DNA of 64,000 bases from Rubrobacter calidifluminis (GCF_028617075.1 NZ_JAQKGV010000002.1:62001-126000); one strand, 5' to 3'. Shown: positions 46,600 through 56,436, numbered from the stretch's first letter. Numbers and translations: made by a program. Notes: generated by a model not told the origin, from the sequence alone.

Positions 46600-47681
46600 G
46601 CGGCCGGCAGCGCAGGATGCCTCCCGAGCTGGCCGAGGCGCTCGCGCTGGTGGCCCCCGGGACCGAGCTCAGGGAGGGCATAGACAACATCATCCACGCC
46701 AACAACGGCGCTCTGATCGTCGTCTCCACCCCGGAGAAGCTCAAGCGCCTCGGCATCATCTCGGGTGGGATAAAGATAGACTGTTCCTTCACCCCGATGC
46801 GTCTCTACGAGCTGGCCAAGATGGACGGGGCGCTCGTCGTCTCTCCGGACTTCTCGGTCATCCACTACGCCAACGTGCAGCTGAACCCGGACCCTTCGCT
46901 TCCCTCCGAGGAGACCGGGATGCGACATCTCTCCGGTCACCGCACCGCGCAACAGACCGGGGATCTCGTGATCGTGGTCTCCGAGCGGCGGCGGGTCGTC
47001 AGCCTCTACCAGGGCTCCTACGGGCCACACGTGCTGGAGGACATCGGGGTGATGCTCTCCAAGGCTGACTCCGCGCTCGCCACCCTGGAGAAGTTCACCC
47101 GCCGGCTCAGGGACGAGGCGAGGATACTCACGCTGCACGAGTACGACGGGGTGGTAACGCTGCGGGAAGTGATAAGCGCGGTGAGCACTTTCGAGACCTC
47201 GGTGAGGATAGCCGAGGAGATAAAGGCCTACATCCGGGAGCTTGGCAGCGAAGGACGGCTGGTCGAGATGCAGCTCGAGCAGGCCTTCCACGACGTCCCG
47301 GAGCAGTATGAGGCCCTGCTCCGGGACTACGTGGAGGAAGATGTGGGCTATCGAGATGCGCTCGGGCGGCTGCGGGCCCTCACTCCCGAGGAGCTCTCCG
47401 AGCCCATGCAGATAAGCCAGGCCCTCGGCTACGGCTCGGTCGGGCAGACCGAGGACTTCTTCGTCAAGCCCAGGGGTTACAGGCAGCTGGCGCGCGTTCC
47501 TCGCCTGCCGAGGAAGGTGGCCGAGCGGCTCATCAACGAGTTCGGTTCCCTGAAGGGGTTGCTCGAGGCTTCCGAGGAGGAACTCGACGACGTCGAGGGG
47601 GTTGGGCAGGCCCGCGCCCGGGCCATCCGGCGCGGCCTGAAGCGGCAGCGGGATCTCGATCCTTCGGAGGATGCCCTCTGA
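46596..47681 (+). CDS. disA: Diadenylate cyclase DisA, unusual RHR motif
   Basis: A 361-aa DNA-scanning protein that makes c-di-AMP. The N-terminal DAC domain has the DGA motif (KMDGALVVS, Asp77), the central linker helices, and a C-terminal helix-hairpin-helix (VPRLPRKVAERLINEFGSLK ... EEELDDVEGVGQARARAIRR). The second catalytic motif, normally GxRHRTAER, here reads GMRHLSGHRTAQQTG: Arg110-His111 are kept but the third position is Leu112. Cyclase activity is therefore not certain. It follows radA with a four-base overlap. Confidence 0.92.
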   Translation: MSGRQRRMPPELAEALALVAPGTELREGIDNIIHANNGALIVVSTPEKLKRLGIISGGIKIDCSFTPMRLYELAKMDGALVVSPDFSVIHYANVQLNPDPSLPSEETGMRHLSGHRTAQQTGDLVIVVSERRRVVSLYQGSYGPHVLEDIGVMLSKADSALATLEKFTRRLRDEARILTLHEYDGVVTLREVISAVSTFETSVRIAEEIKAYIRELGSEGRLVEMQLEQAFHDVPEQYEALLRDYVEEDVGYRDALGRLRALTPEELSEPMQISQALGYGSVGQTEDFFVKPRGYRQLARVPRLPRKVAERLINEFGSLKGLLEASEEELDDVEGVGQARARAIRRGLKRQRDLDPSEDAL

Positions 47682-47727
47682 GCTCCGTGGGTCCATCCCG
47701 GCTTCGAGGAGGTCTTCCGGGCGGGTC

Positions 47728-49023
47728 GTGAGCGTAAGGACCAGGTTCGCGCCGAGCCCCACCGGGATGTTGCATCTAGGGGGGGCTCGGACCGCACTCT
47801 TCGATTACCTCTTCGCCCGGCACGAGGGTGGTGAGGTGCTCCTTCGGATTGAGGATACCGACCGCTCGCGCAGCCACCGCCGTTTCGAGGAGGCTCAGCT
47901 CGAGGATCTCGCCTGGTTGGGGCTCACGTTCGACGGGAGCCCGGTTCGTCAGAGCGAGCGGGGGGAGCTGTACCGGGAGGCTGCGGAGAAGCTACTGCGT
48001 TCGGGGTTCGCCTACGAAAAGCGGGACGAATCCGGGAGGCGGGCGCTCTACTTTCGCCCGCCCCTGCGGCGAGGGAGCTTCCATGACGGGTTGCGGGGGG
48101 AGATCCATTTCTCAAGGATCGAAGACTTCGTCATCATGAAGTCCGACGGGATGCCCGCCTACAACTTCGCCTGTGTGGTCGACGACGCCGAGATGTGCAT
48201 AACCCAAGTGATCCGCGGCGAGGAGCACCTCTCTAATACGGCCCGGCAGGTTCTGCTCTATCGTGCTCTGGGACTCCGGGAGCCGGAGTTCATCCACCTC
48301 GGGGTGGTCCTCGGGCCCGACGGGAAGAAGCTCAGCAAGCGCAGCGGGGCGACGAGCGTTTGTGAGTACAGAAAGGATGGGTACCTGCCGGAGGCACTCG
48401 TGAGCTACCTGTCACTCCTTGGTTGGTCTCATCCCGGGGGAAGGGAGGATTTCCGAGGTCTCGACGAGCTCGTGCGGGAGTTCGACCCCTCCCGGTTGCA
48501 CGCGAGCCCGGCGATATTCGACCCGAAGAGGCTCCTCGCGGCCAACGCCCGCCGCATCCGCTCGCTCCCGGCTGGTGAACTCGAGAGGCTACTCGAACCC
48601 GCGCTCGATGGGGCGGGTATCCCCCCCGGGCGCAGGCCCGCCGCCGTTGAGGCGATACGGAGCGAGCTGCGCACCCTCTCCGAAGCTCCCGGGCTTCTGA
48701 GTGCGATCACCTCTCCGGTCGATCCGGAGGACTTCGTCCGGGACCTTCCGCGCTCGAGTGCTGAGGTCTACGGATGGGTGGCGGTGATGTTGGAGGAGCG
48801 GGAGATTGAGGATGTGGAGGATGCCCGACGTTTTGTCGAGGAGATCCGGGGCCGGGCGAGGGAGGAAGGAATAAGCGCTCGGGAGCTACTGCATCCGCTG
48901 CGCCTCGCGCTCACCGGCAGGGAGAAGGGGCCTGGGATGCCCTATATCATCGCCGTTCTCGGGGTGGAGGAGTCAGTGAGGAGGATAGAAGCCGCGAGAG
49001 AGGCTAGACTAGGGGCACTATGA
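47728..49023 (+). CDS. gltX: Glutamyl-tRNA synthetase
   Basis: A 431-aa class I synthetase charging tRNA-Glu (possibly also tRNA-Gln). GTG 47728 is chosen because the protein then begins VSVRTRFAPSPTGMLHLGGA with the HIGH-type motif in its normal place; AGGAGGT lies 14 bases upstream, a somewhat long spacing. An ATG at 47671 inside disA is the alternative. The KMSKS-type motif is GKKLSKRSG. It is shorter than most bacterial GluRS. The TGA overlaps the cysS ATG (ATGA). Confidence 0.93.
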   Translation: MSVRTRFAPSPTGMLHLGGARTALFDYLFARHEGGEVLLRIEDTDRSRSHRRFEEAQLEDLAWLGLTFDGSPVRQSERGELYREAAEKLLRSGFAYEKRDESGRRALYFRPPLRRGSFHDGLRGEIHFSRIEDFVIMKSDGMPAYNFACVVDDAEMCITQVIRGEEHLSNTARQVLLYRALGLREPEFIHLGVVLGPDGKKLSKRSGATSVCEYRKDGYLPEALVSYLSLLGWSHPGGREDFRGLDELVREFDPSRLHASPAIFDPKRLLAANARRIRSLPAGELERLLEPALDGAGIPPGRRPAAVEAIRSELRTLSEAPGLLSAITSPVDPEDFVRDLPRSSAEVYGWVAVMLEEREIEDVEDARRFVEEIRGRAREEGISARELLHPLRLALTGREKGPGMPYIIAVLGVEESVRRIEAAREARLGAL

Positions 49024-50438
49024 GCGTGATGGTCAGAGACACCCTGAGCGGAGGGCTGGTGGACGTGGTCCGGGACGGGCGGGTGGGACTCTACGTCTGC
49101 GGCCCGACCGTTTACAACGACATACACATAGGGAACGCCCGGGCGCCTCTTTTCTGGGACGTCGTCGTGAGGTACCTGCGCAGCAGGGGGTACCGGGTCA
49201 CCTTCGTCCAGAACATAACGGATGTGGAGGACAAGATCATAAACCGGGCCAACGCCGAAGGTGTCTCCTGGAAGGAGATCGTACGCCGCTACACCCGCTC
49301 CTACCACGAGCGGCTCGCGGCGCTGGGGGTGGGCCTGCCGGACGTGGAGCCCCGGGCCACCGAGCACATACCCGAGATCATCTCGCTCGTGGAGGTGCTC
49401 ATCAGGCGGGGGCACGCCTACGCTCCAGGTAACGGTGATGTCTACTACCGGGTGGGGAGCTATCCCGGGTACGGCCGGCTCTCGCACCAGCGCCCGGAGG
49501 AGATGCGCGAGACCGAAAAAGGGGCCAGCGGCTACAAGGAGAGCCCGCTCGACTTCGCGCTGTGGAAGGCCTCCAAGCCGGGAGAACCCTCCTGGGAGAG
49601 CCCGTGGGGGCCGGGGAGGCCGGGCTGGCACATCGAGTGCTCGGCAATGGTCATAAAACACCTGCCGGATGGGGCGGACATCCACGGTGGCGGCACCGAC
49701 CTGCGCTTCCCGCACCACGAGAACGAGCTCGCGCAGAGCGAGGGGGCCAACCCCGGGCGCACCTTCGTGCGGGCGTGGGCGCACCACGGGATGGTCAACT
49801 TCGCCGAGGACAAGATGGCCAAAAGCGTGGGCAACGTCGTGGACGTCATGGAGGCCGTCGGCCGCCACGGCAGGAACGCCATCAGGATGTGGCTTTTGCA
49901 GAGTCACTACTCGCAGCCGGTTGAGTACGCTGATGAGATCCTCCTGGAGAAGGGGCGCTCCTCCGAGCGGCTGTTCCGTTTCTACCGGGAGATTTCCGAC
50001 TCGCGCGATTCCTCCGCTCTCTCCGAGAGTCTCGCTGCGGAGCTGCGCGAGCGATACCACGCGGCGATGGCCGACGACCTCAACACGCCGGAGGTGGTGG
50101 CGGCTCTCTTCGATGCCGCCCGCGCTGCGGGGCGTGAGATCGCCGGGGGTCGGGAATCCGCAACCCGGTTCGCCTCGCTCGCGGCGGCGATGCGCGAGAT
50201 ATTCGACGTCTTCAGCTTCGAACTCTCGGAGGAACGGACGGCGGAGGTAGACGGTGTCACCATCCGCTATGCCGGTGGGGACCCTGGCGAAGAGCTTCTG
50301 CGGATGGTTGCCGAGCGGGAGGCGGCGCGCCGACAGAAGAACTGGTCCGTCGCAGACGGGCTGCGCGAGGAGATAAGGGGACGCGGCTGGGTGCTGGAGG
50401 ACACGCCGGCTGGACCCGTCCTGAACCCGTTGAGGTAG
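49020..50438 (+). CDS. cysS: Cysteinyl-tRNA synthetase
   Basis: A 472-aa class I synthetase. The HIGH-type motif is YNDIHIGNAR following the zinc-ligand Cys in LYVCGPTVYN; the remaining zinc ligands are in HIECSAM and HHENELAQSE; the KMSKS-type motif is KMAKSVGN. The C-terminal tRNA-binding domain ends with REEIRGRGWVLEDTPAGP. The start overlaps gltX and the stop overlaps rlmB by one base, so gltX-cysS-rlmB are coupled, a frequent bacterial order. Confidence 0.96.
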   Translation: MSVMVRDTLSGGLVDVVRDGRVGLYVCGPTVYNDIHIGNARAPLFWDVVVRYLRSRGYRVTFVQNITDVEDKIINRANAEGVSWKEIVRRYTRSYHERLAALGVGLPDVEPRATEHIPEIISLVEVLIRRGHAYAPGNGDVYYRVGSYPGYGRLSHQRPEEMRETEKGASGYKESPLDFALWKASKPGEPSWESPWGPGRPGWHIECSAMVIKHLPDGADIHGGGTDLRFPHHENELAQSEGANPGRTFVRAWAHHGMVNFAEDKMAKSVGNVVDVMEAVGRHGRNAIRMWLLQSHYSQPVEYADEILLEKGRSSERLFRFYREISDSRDSSALSESLAAELRERYHAAMADDLNTPEVVAALFDAARAAGREIAGGRESATRFASLAAAMREIFDVFSFELSEERTAEVDGVTIRYAGGDPGEELLRMVAEREAARRQKNWSVADGLREEIRGRGWVLEDTPAGPVLNPLR

Positions 50439-51157
50439 TGGAGCCCGAGCTGATCTACGGCGTGCGCCCGGTGCTCGAGGCGCTGCGGAGTGGTCGCCGG
50501 GAGGTGCTGGAGGTTCTGATGGCAATCCGCAATCCCGAGATCTCCTCCCTCGCGGCTTCGCGCAAGGTGCCAGTGAGCGAGGTGCCGCGCCGGGAGATAG
50601 AGCGCCTCGCCTCCGGGGTGGTGCATCAGGGGGTCATAGCCCGCACGGGTGACTATCCCTACTCGGACCTTGACGAGATCCTCGACACTCCGAGCCCCCT
50701 CGTCGTCGTTCTCGACGGGGTGACGGATCCCCGCAACCTCGGGGCCGTGCTGCGCGCCGCCGACGGTACCGGATCGAGCGGTGTCGTCATACCGAAGGAC
50801 CGCGCCGCCCCGGTGACACCGGCCGCCGTCAAGGCGAGCGCCGGGGCGAGCGAGCACGTGAGGGTCGCCAGGGAGACCAACCTGCGCCGGGCCATCGAGA
50901 GGATGAAGCGAGCCGGCATCTGGGTCTATGCGGCCGAGAGCGGGGAGCATACCCTCTACACGGACATCGACCTCAGCGATCCGGTGGCGATCGTATTCGG
51001 TGGCGAGGAATCCGGGATCAGACGCCTGGTGCGGGAGGGTTGCGATGGGGTCTTCTCCATTCCCATGCTCGGCGCCGTGGACTCCCTCAACGTCTCGGCC
51101 GCTGCGGCGGTCGTACTCTACGAGGCGATCAGGCAGCGCGGATGGCGCGGTACCTGA
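50438..51157 (+). CDS. rlmB: 23S rRNA (guanosine-2'-O-)-methyltransferase RlmB
   Basis: A 239-aa SpoU/TrmH-class methyltransferase with an N-terminal substrate-binding domain (LIYGVRPVLEALRSGRREVL) and a knotted SPOUT domain. The three SpoU motifs are DGVTDPRNLGAVLRAAD, AIVFGGEESGIRRLV and IPMLGAVDSLNVSAAAAVVL. It methylates the ribose of a guanosine in 23S rRNA (G2251 in E. coli). GTG start overlaps the cysS stop, and its end overlaps the NYN gene by 16 bases. Confidence 0.94.
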   Translation: MEPELIYGVRPVLEALRSGRREVLEVLMAIRNPEISSLAASRKVPVSEVPRREIERLASGVVHQGVIARTGDYPYSDLDEILDTPSPLVVVLDGVTDPRNLGAVLRAADGTGSSGVVIPKDRAAPVTPAAVKASAGASEHVRVARETNLRRAIERMKRAGIWVYAAESGEHTLYTDIDLSDPVAIVFGGEESGIRRLVREGCDGVFSIPMLGAVDSLNVSAAAAVVLYEAIRQRGWRGT

Positions 51158-51654
51158 TCCTTGACGGTTACAACCTGATCGCCGCGCTGGATCGCTACCG
51201 GCGGGGAGGGGAGGAGGCCGGGCTCGAGGAGCGCCGCGATCTGCTGGTGAACGACGCCCTCAAGGCAGCCGGGTGGACCGACCGCGTCGTCATCGTCGTC
51301 TTCGACGCCCACGGGACCACGGAACCGCGCAGGGAGGAAGAGCACGCCGGGGGTGCGGTGCGCGTGATCTACAGCTCCGCTGGCGAGACCGCCGACGACG
51401 TCATCGAACGGCTCATAGAGAGCCTCGATGGGCCCGCGACGGTCTTCACGGCGGACTTCGCCCTGCAGCGTACGGCCCTCATCCGCGGAGCCACCCGCGC
51501 GACACCCCGCGAGTTTCAGGACCTGCTCGACGAGCTTCCCGTCTTGGCACGCAGTCCCCGCAGTGCCCGCAGGCTGCGTCTCGCGGAGAGAATATCCGCC
51601 GAGACGCTGCGTTCGCTCGAGGAGATCAGACGCCGCGAGCCGAGGGAGCGGTGA
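51142..51654 (+). CDS. NYN-domain ribonuclease (YacP/Rae1 family)
   Basis: A 170-aa protein of the YacP family, whose B. subtilis member Rae1 is a ribosome-associated endonuclease. The PIN-like NYN core shows ILDGYNLI at the start, VVIVFDAHGTTEP and SSAGETADDVIERLIES with the conserved acidic residues, and TVFTADFALQRTAL. ATG 51142 overlaps rlmB. A cysS-rlmB-yacP order is common and links it to translation. The TATAAT just after it belongs to the tRNA cluster. Confidence 0.88.
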   Translation: MARYLILDGYNLIAALDRYRRGGEEAGLEERRDLLVNDALKAAGWTDRVVIVVFDAHGTTEPRREEEHAGGAVRVIYSSAGETADDVIERLIESLDGPATVFTADFALQRTALIRGATRATPREFQDLLDELPVLARSPRSARRLRLAERISAETLRSLEEIRRREPRER

Positions 51655-51674
51655 GCTATAATCCCCCGGGAGAG

Positions 51675-51746
51675 GCCCGGGTAGCTCAGCGGTAGAGCAG
51701 CCGCCTTGTAAGCGGCAGGTCGGGGGTTCGAATCCCTTCCCGGGCT
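51675..51746 (+). tRNA. tRNA-Thr (TGT)
   Basis: Cloverleaf with acceptor GCCCGGG/CCCGGGC, anticodon loop CTTGTAA (anticodon TGT) and T-arm GGGTTCGAATCCC. CCA not encoded. A TATAAT at 51657-51662 lies about 12 bases upstream. First tRNA of a cluster that leads into tuf. Confidence 0.95.
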
Positions 51747-51769
51747 CCGCCGGAAGGACCGAAGGCGCG

Positions 51770-51797
51770 TTGAAAACTCGTTATGGTTTGCTACCAT
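51770..51797 (+). promoter_or_regulatory. Possible internal promoter between tRNA-Thr and tRNA-Tyr
   Basis: TTGAAA (51770-51775) and TACCAT (51792-51797) are spaced by 16 bases. Overlapping them is the inverted repeat TATGGT-TTGCT-ACCATA. A separate stem-loop, GGTGCTC-GAGA-GAGCACC (51803-51820), follows and could be a processing signal. Confidence 0.4.
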
Positions 51798-51833
51798 AGC
51801 GGGGTGCTCGAGAGAGCACCGAAAAAGCGTGTC

Positions 51834-51915
51834 GGGGGTGTGCCCGAGCGGCCAAAGGGAGCAGACTGTAAATCTGCCGGCATTGCCTACGGAGGTTCGA
51901 ATCCTCCCGCCCCCA
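51834..51915 (+). tRNA. tRNA-Tyr (GTA)
   Basis: An 82-base type II tRNA with a long variable arm, acceptor GGGGGTG/CGCCCCC (one G-T pair), anticodon GTA in ACTGTAAAT, and T-arm GGAGGTTCGAATCCTCC. Discriminator A. Confidence 0.95.
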
Positions 51916-51924
51916 TGACGACGT

Positions 51925-51997
<73 letters not shown>

Positions 51998-52041
51998 CTC
52001 GGCGTCCGGGCCTCTGCCCGGGTGTCGGGTGAAGTTGATGT

Positions 52042-52115
52042 GGCGGTGTAGCTCAGTTGGTCAGAGCAGCGGAATCATAATCCGCGTGTCGCAGGTTCGA
52101 GTCCTGCCACCGCTA
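52042..52115 (+). tRNA. tRNA-Met (CAT), elongator type
   Basis: Anticodon stem GCGGA/TCCGC around ATCATAA (anticodon CAT). It pairs at position 1-72 (G-T) and lacks the three G:C pairs of initiators. Elongator Met is most likely; a lysidine-modified Ile tRNA cannot be excluded from the anticodon alone. Confidence 0.88.
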
Positions 52116-52155
52116 CCTCGGGTTTTGAGGTTTCAGAGAGAAAGGAACGGCCGAG

Positions 52156-53358
<1,203 letters not shown>

Positions 53359-53378
53359 AGCGCTCAGGAGGTTTTCGT

Positions 53379-53404
53379 GGAGGGGCGGGAGATCCCGCCC
53401 CTCC
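53379..53404 (+). repeat. Strong hairpin between tuf and rpmG
   Basis: GGAGGGGCGGGA and TCCCGCCCCTCC form a perfect 12-base stem with a two-base gap, directly after tuf. No T run follows, so it is more likely an mRNA-stability or processing element, or a partial terminator, than an intrinsic terminator. Confidence 0.6.
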
Positions 53405-53425
53405 CGGTGAGCTTAGAGGAGAAGC

Positions 53426-53575
53426 ATGAGACAGCTGGTAACACTGGCGTGTGAGGACTGCAGGAGGCGCAACTACCACACCCGCAAGAACAGGCGCAAC
53501 ACGCCCGATCGTCTGCAGCTCAGAAAATACTGTCCGTGGTGCCGCCGGCACACCACGCACAGGGAGACCAGGTAG
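53426..53575 (+). CDS. rpmG: 50S ribosomal protein L33
   Basis: A 49-aa large-subunit protein in the standard tuf-rpmG-secE position of high-GC Gram positives. Sequence begins [20 protein letters not shown], and it has two Cys pairs, CEDC and CPWC, so it is the zinc-binding (C+) paralogue. GAGGAG lies about six bases upstream of ATG 53426. A zinc-independent paralogue elsewhere would be expected if the genome has a Zur response. Confidence 0.93.
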   Translation: MRQLVTLACEDCRRRNYHTRKNRRNTPDRLQLRKYCPWCRRHTTHRETR

Positions 53576-53598
53576 TAAGATAAGTGTCGGCGAAGCGG

Positions 53599-53671
53599 AG
53601 GGCAGTAGCTCAGTTGGTAGAGCAGCGGTCTCCAAAACCGCAGGTCGGGGGTTCGAGTCCCTCCTGCCCTG
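53599..53671 (+). tRNA. tRNA-Trp (CCA)
   Basis: Acceptor AGGGCAG/CTGCCCT, anticodon stem GCGGT/ACCGC with loop CTCCAAA (anticodon CCA), T-arm GGGGGTTCGAGTCCCTC, discriminator G. The anticodon reads UGG only, so UGA is not reassigned to Trp by this tRNA, which matters for the in-frame TGA at 29563. Confidence 0.96.
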
Positions 53672-53701
53672 CTTTTACCTGCGAGGCGAGGCGAGGAAAC
53701 G

Positions 53702-53968
53702 ATGTCTAAGAGACGGGGCTCTACGGCTCAGCAGCGCCGGGCCGGTGGCAAGAAGGCCCAGCAGAGCGGCAGGCAGCGCAGGGCCGGGTCGGGAGTGGTC
53801 GATTCCCTCAAGGAGGCCCGGGCCGAGGTACGGCGGGTGAGTTGGCCCGACCGCGAGCAGCTCAAGCAGAGTACGGCGGTCGTGATCATCGTGGTCGTCG
53901 TACTCGGTATCTATGTCACGTTCTGGGACTATGTCTTCCAGAATCTGACGCGGCTGGTCTTCTTCTAG
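53702..53968 (+). CDS. secE: Preprotein translocase subunit SecE
   Basis: An 88-aa SecE: a basic, Gln/Gly/Arg-rich N-terminus, the amphipathic SLKEARAEVRRVSWPDREQL helix typical of the family, and one transmembrane segment (STAVVIIVVVVLGIYVTFWD). It clamps SecY in the Sec translocon. It is downstream of tRNA-Trp and upstream of nusG, the standard order. Confidence 0.95.
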   Translation: MSKRRGSTAQQRRAGGKKAQQSGRQRRAGSGVVDSLKEARAEVRRVSWPDREQLKQSTAVVIIVVVVLGIYVTFWDYVFQNLTRLVFF

Positions 53969-53996
53969 TGCTGTAGCGGCTGGGGAGTTGGTTGCT

Positions 53997-54527
53997 TTGA
54001 AGAAGTGGTATGTCGTCAATACGTACTCCGGGCACGAGAACAAGGTCAAGACCACGCTCGAGCGGAGGATAGAATCCCTCGGTCTCGGGCGGTACTTCGG
54101 GGAGATCAGGATCCCCACCGAGAACGTCGTCGAGATCAAAAACGGCAAGAAGGTGCCGACGGTCCAGCGGCAGTTCCCGGGCTACATACTGGTGAACATG
54201 GAGATGAACGACGACACCTGGCAGGTGGTGCGGCAGACGCCGGGGGTCACGCAGATCGTCGGGGCGGGGGACAAGCCGGTACCCCTCAGCCGGGCGGAGG
54301 TCGAGAGGCTTTTGCATCCGGGCGAAGTGGAGACCCGCGAGAAGGTCAAGACGACGGTGGACTACGAGATCGGGGAGACCGTACGCGTGGTGAGCGGTCC
54401 GCTCTCCGACTTCACCGGCCAGATCTCCGACATAAACGTCGACCAGTCGCGGTTGAAGGTGATGGTCTCGATCTTCGGGCGTGAGACGCCGGTCGAGCTC
54501 TCTTTCAACCAGGTCGCCAAGCTCTAG
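53997..54527 (+). CDS. nusG: Transcription termination/antitermination factor NusG
   Basis: A 176-aa NusG coupling RNA polymerase to ribosomes and Rho. TTG 53997 is preferred over TTG 53988 because it gives the usual LKKWYVVNTYSGHENKVKTT start and has GGGGAG nine bases upstream. The NGN domain (VPTVQRQFPGYILVNMEMND, TPGVTQIVGAGDKPVPLS) and the C-terminal KOW domain (GETVRVVSGPLSDFTGQISD) are both complete. Confidence 0.96.
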   Translation: MKKWYVVNTYSGHENKVKTTLERRIESLGLGRYFGEIRIPTENVVEIKNGKKVPTVQRQFPGYILVNMEMNDDTWQVVRQTPGVTQIVGAGDKPVPLSRAEVERLLHPGEVETREKVKTTVDYEIGETVRVVSGPLSDFTGQISDINVDQSRLKVMVSIFGRETPVELSFNQVAKL

Positions 54528-54569
54528 TTGTTCGTTTTGGAGTAAACGTGAGAGGGAGTTTGTAAAGCC

Positions 54570-55007
54570 ATGGGTAGAGGACGCGGAAGAAGGGTGGCAA
54601 GGAAACTGAAGCTCCAGATCCCGGGCGGGCAGGCGAACCCTGCTCCCCCCGTCGGGCCGGCTCTCGGCCAGGCCCAGGTGAACATCGGGGAGTTCGTGCG
54701 GCAGTTCAACGACGCCACCCGAGATCAGATGGGCCAGATCATCCCGGTCGAGATAACGGTGTACGAGGACCGTTCGTTCTCTTTCGTCACCAAGACACCG
54801 CCGGCGGCGTTTCTTTTGCGGCAGGCCGCCGGGGTCGAGAAGGGGAGCGGCGAGCCCAACCGGGACAAGGTAGGCTCGGTGAGCCGCCAGCAGGTGGAGG
54901 AGATAGCCAAGACGAAGCTGCCGGACCTGAACGCCGCAGACCTGGAGGGCGCGGTGAAGATAATAGAGGGTACGGCGAGGAGCATGGGGATCACGGTAAA
55001 TGGGTAA
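54570..55007 (+). CDS. rplK: 50S ribosomal protein L11
   Basis: A 145-aa L11 protein of the GTPase-associated stalk base, where thiostrepton acts. [20 protein letters not shown] is the invariant N-terminal signature, and the C-terminal RNA-binding domain has [20 protein letters not shown] and [15 protein letters not shown] start after GAGGGAG. It overlaps rplA by eight bases, so the L11 operon is translationally coupled. Confidence 0.97.
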   Translation: MGRGRGRRVARKLKLQIPGGQANPAPPVGPALGQAQVNIGEFVRQFNDATRDQMGQIIPVEITVYEDRSFSFVTKTPPAAFLLRQAAGVEKGSGEPNRDKVGSVSRQQVEEIAKTKLPDLNAADLEGAVKIIEGTARSMGITVNG

Positions 55008-55689
55008 GAGGCTGCTCGAGCAGAAGAACAGGATAGACCGGGAGAGGCTCTACTCGCCCAGGGAGGCGATAGAGCTGTTGAAGGGGCTCGACGGAGCGAA
55101 CTTCGACGAGAGCGTCGAGGTGCACATAAACCTCAACGTCGACCCGCGACGGGCGGATCAGATGGTGCGCGGGACGCTGATGCTGCCCAACGGCACGGGC
55201 AAGACGCAGCGGGTCGCGGTCTTCGCCGAGGGTGAGGCGGCCCGGGAGGCCGAGGAGGCCGGGGCGGACATAGTCGGGTCCGAAGATCTGGTAGCGCGCA
55301 TCCGCGACGAGGGCTTCCTCGACTTCGACGTCGCGGTGGCGACCCCGGACCAGATGCGCATCGTCGGACGGCTGGGGCAGATACTCGGTCCCCGCGGGCT
55401 CATGCCGAACCCGAAGAGCGGCACCGTAACGCAGGACGTCGGAAAGACCGTGCGCGAGATAAAGCAGGGCAAGATCGAGTACCGGGTGGACCGCTACGGG
55501 ATAATCCACAGCATCATCGGCAAGAAGTCCTTCGACACCGACTCTCTGCTCGAGAACTACTACGCGCTGCGCGACGAGCTGCAGAGGGTGCGCCCCTCGG
55601 CGGTCAAGGGACGCTACTTCAAGTCGGTGGCGATAACCAGCACGATGGGGCCCTCGGTGAAGGTTGACCCCGCCGCGACGAGCGATTAG
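55000..55689 (+). CDS. rplA: 50S ribosomal protein L1
   Basis: A 229-aa L1, the 23S rRNA stalk protein and often a translational repressor of its own operon. Signatures include [40 protein letters not shown]-type region (read here as [20 protein letters not shown]) and [20 protein letters not shown]. The ATG overlaps the end of rplK. The rplJ leader follows it. Confidence 0.97.
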   Translation: MGKRLLEQKNRIDRERLYSPREAIELLKGLDGANFDESVEVHINLNVDPRRADQMVRGTLMLPNGTGKTQRVAVFAEGEAAREAEEAGADIVGSEDLVARIRDEGFLDFDVAVATPDQMRIVGRLGQILGPRGLMPNPKSGTVTQDVGKTVREIKQGKIEYRVDRYGIIHSIIGKKSFDTDSLLENYYALRDELQRVRPSAVKGRYFKSVAITSTMGPSVKVDPAATSD

Positions 55690-55720
55690 TATCTTTCGCG
55701 GACCAGAGAACGACAAAAGA

Positions 55721-55860
55721 GAGAGGCCAGAGACAGCCGGGGCTCCGGTGAGGAGCTCAAACCCAGCGGGTAACCCGGCCGAGGCCGCGCAGAGAGAAGA
55801 TTTCGGGATGGAGAGTCCCGGGTGCCTCTACGCGGCCCCGGGGCTCTCTTTTCAGGAGAG
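55721..55860 (+). ncRNA. Ribosomal L10 leader
   Basis: The 180-base gap before rplJ has the expected L10 leader features, including AGACAGCCGGGGCT near 55731 and the AACCCAGCGGGT/GGCCGAGGCC region. Such leaders bind the L10-L12 complex for feedback control. Here the leader ends in a terminator-like hairpin next to the rplJ ribosome site. Confidence 0.75.
55811..55852 (+). terminator. Attenuator-like terminator in the L10 leader
   Basis: GAGAGTCCCGGG (55811-55822) pairs with CCCGGGGCTCTC (55837-55848), a 12-base stem with one G-T pair, followed by TTTT. It ends 18 bases before the rplJ start, so transcription attenuation is plausible. Confidence 0.65.
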
Positions 55861-55869
55861 GAGTCGGAG

Positions 55870-56397
55870 GTGAGACGCGAGGAGAAAGCGAAGGTAGTAG
55901 AGGAGCTGGCCGAGAAGCTGAGGAGCGGCTCGGCGCTCGTGGTGGATTACCAGGGGATGAACGTGGCGCAGAGCACCGAGCTGCGCCGCCGCAGCCGGGA
56001 GCTCGGGGTGGAGTTCGTGGTGGCGAAGAACACCCTGGCGCGCAGGGCCGCGGACGCCGCCGGCATAGACGGCGAGTTTTCCGGGTTCTTCACGGGCCCG
56101 ACGGCGATAGCCTTCTCGGAGGATCCGGTCGCCGGGGCGAAGCTTCTGGCGGAGTTCGCCGATCAGATAGAGACATTCACCCTGAAGGGTGGGAGGCTTG
56201 ACGACGGGCAGGTTCTCGACGCGGAGCAGGTCGTCGCGCTCTCGAAGCTGCCCGGCCGCGAGCAGCTCATAGCCCAGGTCGTCGGCGGGCTCGCCGCCCC
56301 GATCTCCGCTCTGGTGAACGTACTCAACAACACGGTGCAGGGGCTCGTGATCGCGCTGAATCAGATCGCCGAGCAGAAGCGCGCGCAGGAGTCGTAG
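55870..56397 (+). CDS. rplJ: 50S ribosomal protein L10
   Basis: A 175-aa L10, anchor of the L7/L12 stalk. GTG 55870 is chosen since the frame before it lies in the leader hairpin and AGGAG sits upstream. The family core is visible: VRREEKAKVVEELAEKLRSG, ALVVDYQGMNVAQSTELRRR, VEFVVAKNTLARRAADAAGI, FTGPTAIAFSEDPVAGAKLL, and the C-terminal helix LNNTVQGLVIALNQIAEQKR that binds L12. rplL follows after 39 bases. Confidence 0.96.
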   Translation: MRREEKAKVVEELAEKLRSGSALVVDYQGMNVAQSTELRRRSRELGVEFVVAKNTLARRAADAAGIDGEFSGFFTGPTAIAFSEDPVAGAKLLAEFADQIETFTLKGGRLDDGQVLDAEQVVALSKLPGREQLIAQVVGGLAAPISALVNVLNNTVQGLVIALNQIAEQKRAQES

Positions 56398-56436
56398 CAG
56401 GCAGGAAACGCTGGTAAGAACTGGAGGTTTTGGTTC

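Noticed and set aside
51803-51820. Hairpin between tRNA-Thr and tRNA-Tyr as an intrinsic terminator.
   Set aside because: It is followed by GAAAAAG rather than a T run, so termination on the plus strand is not supported.
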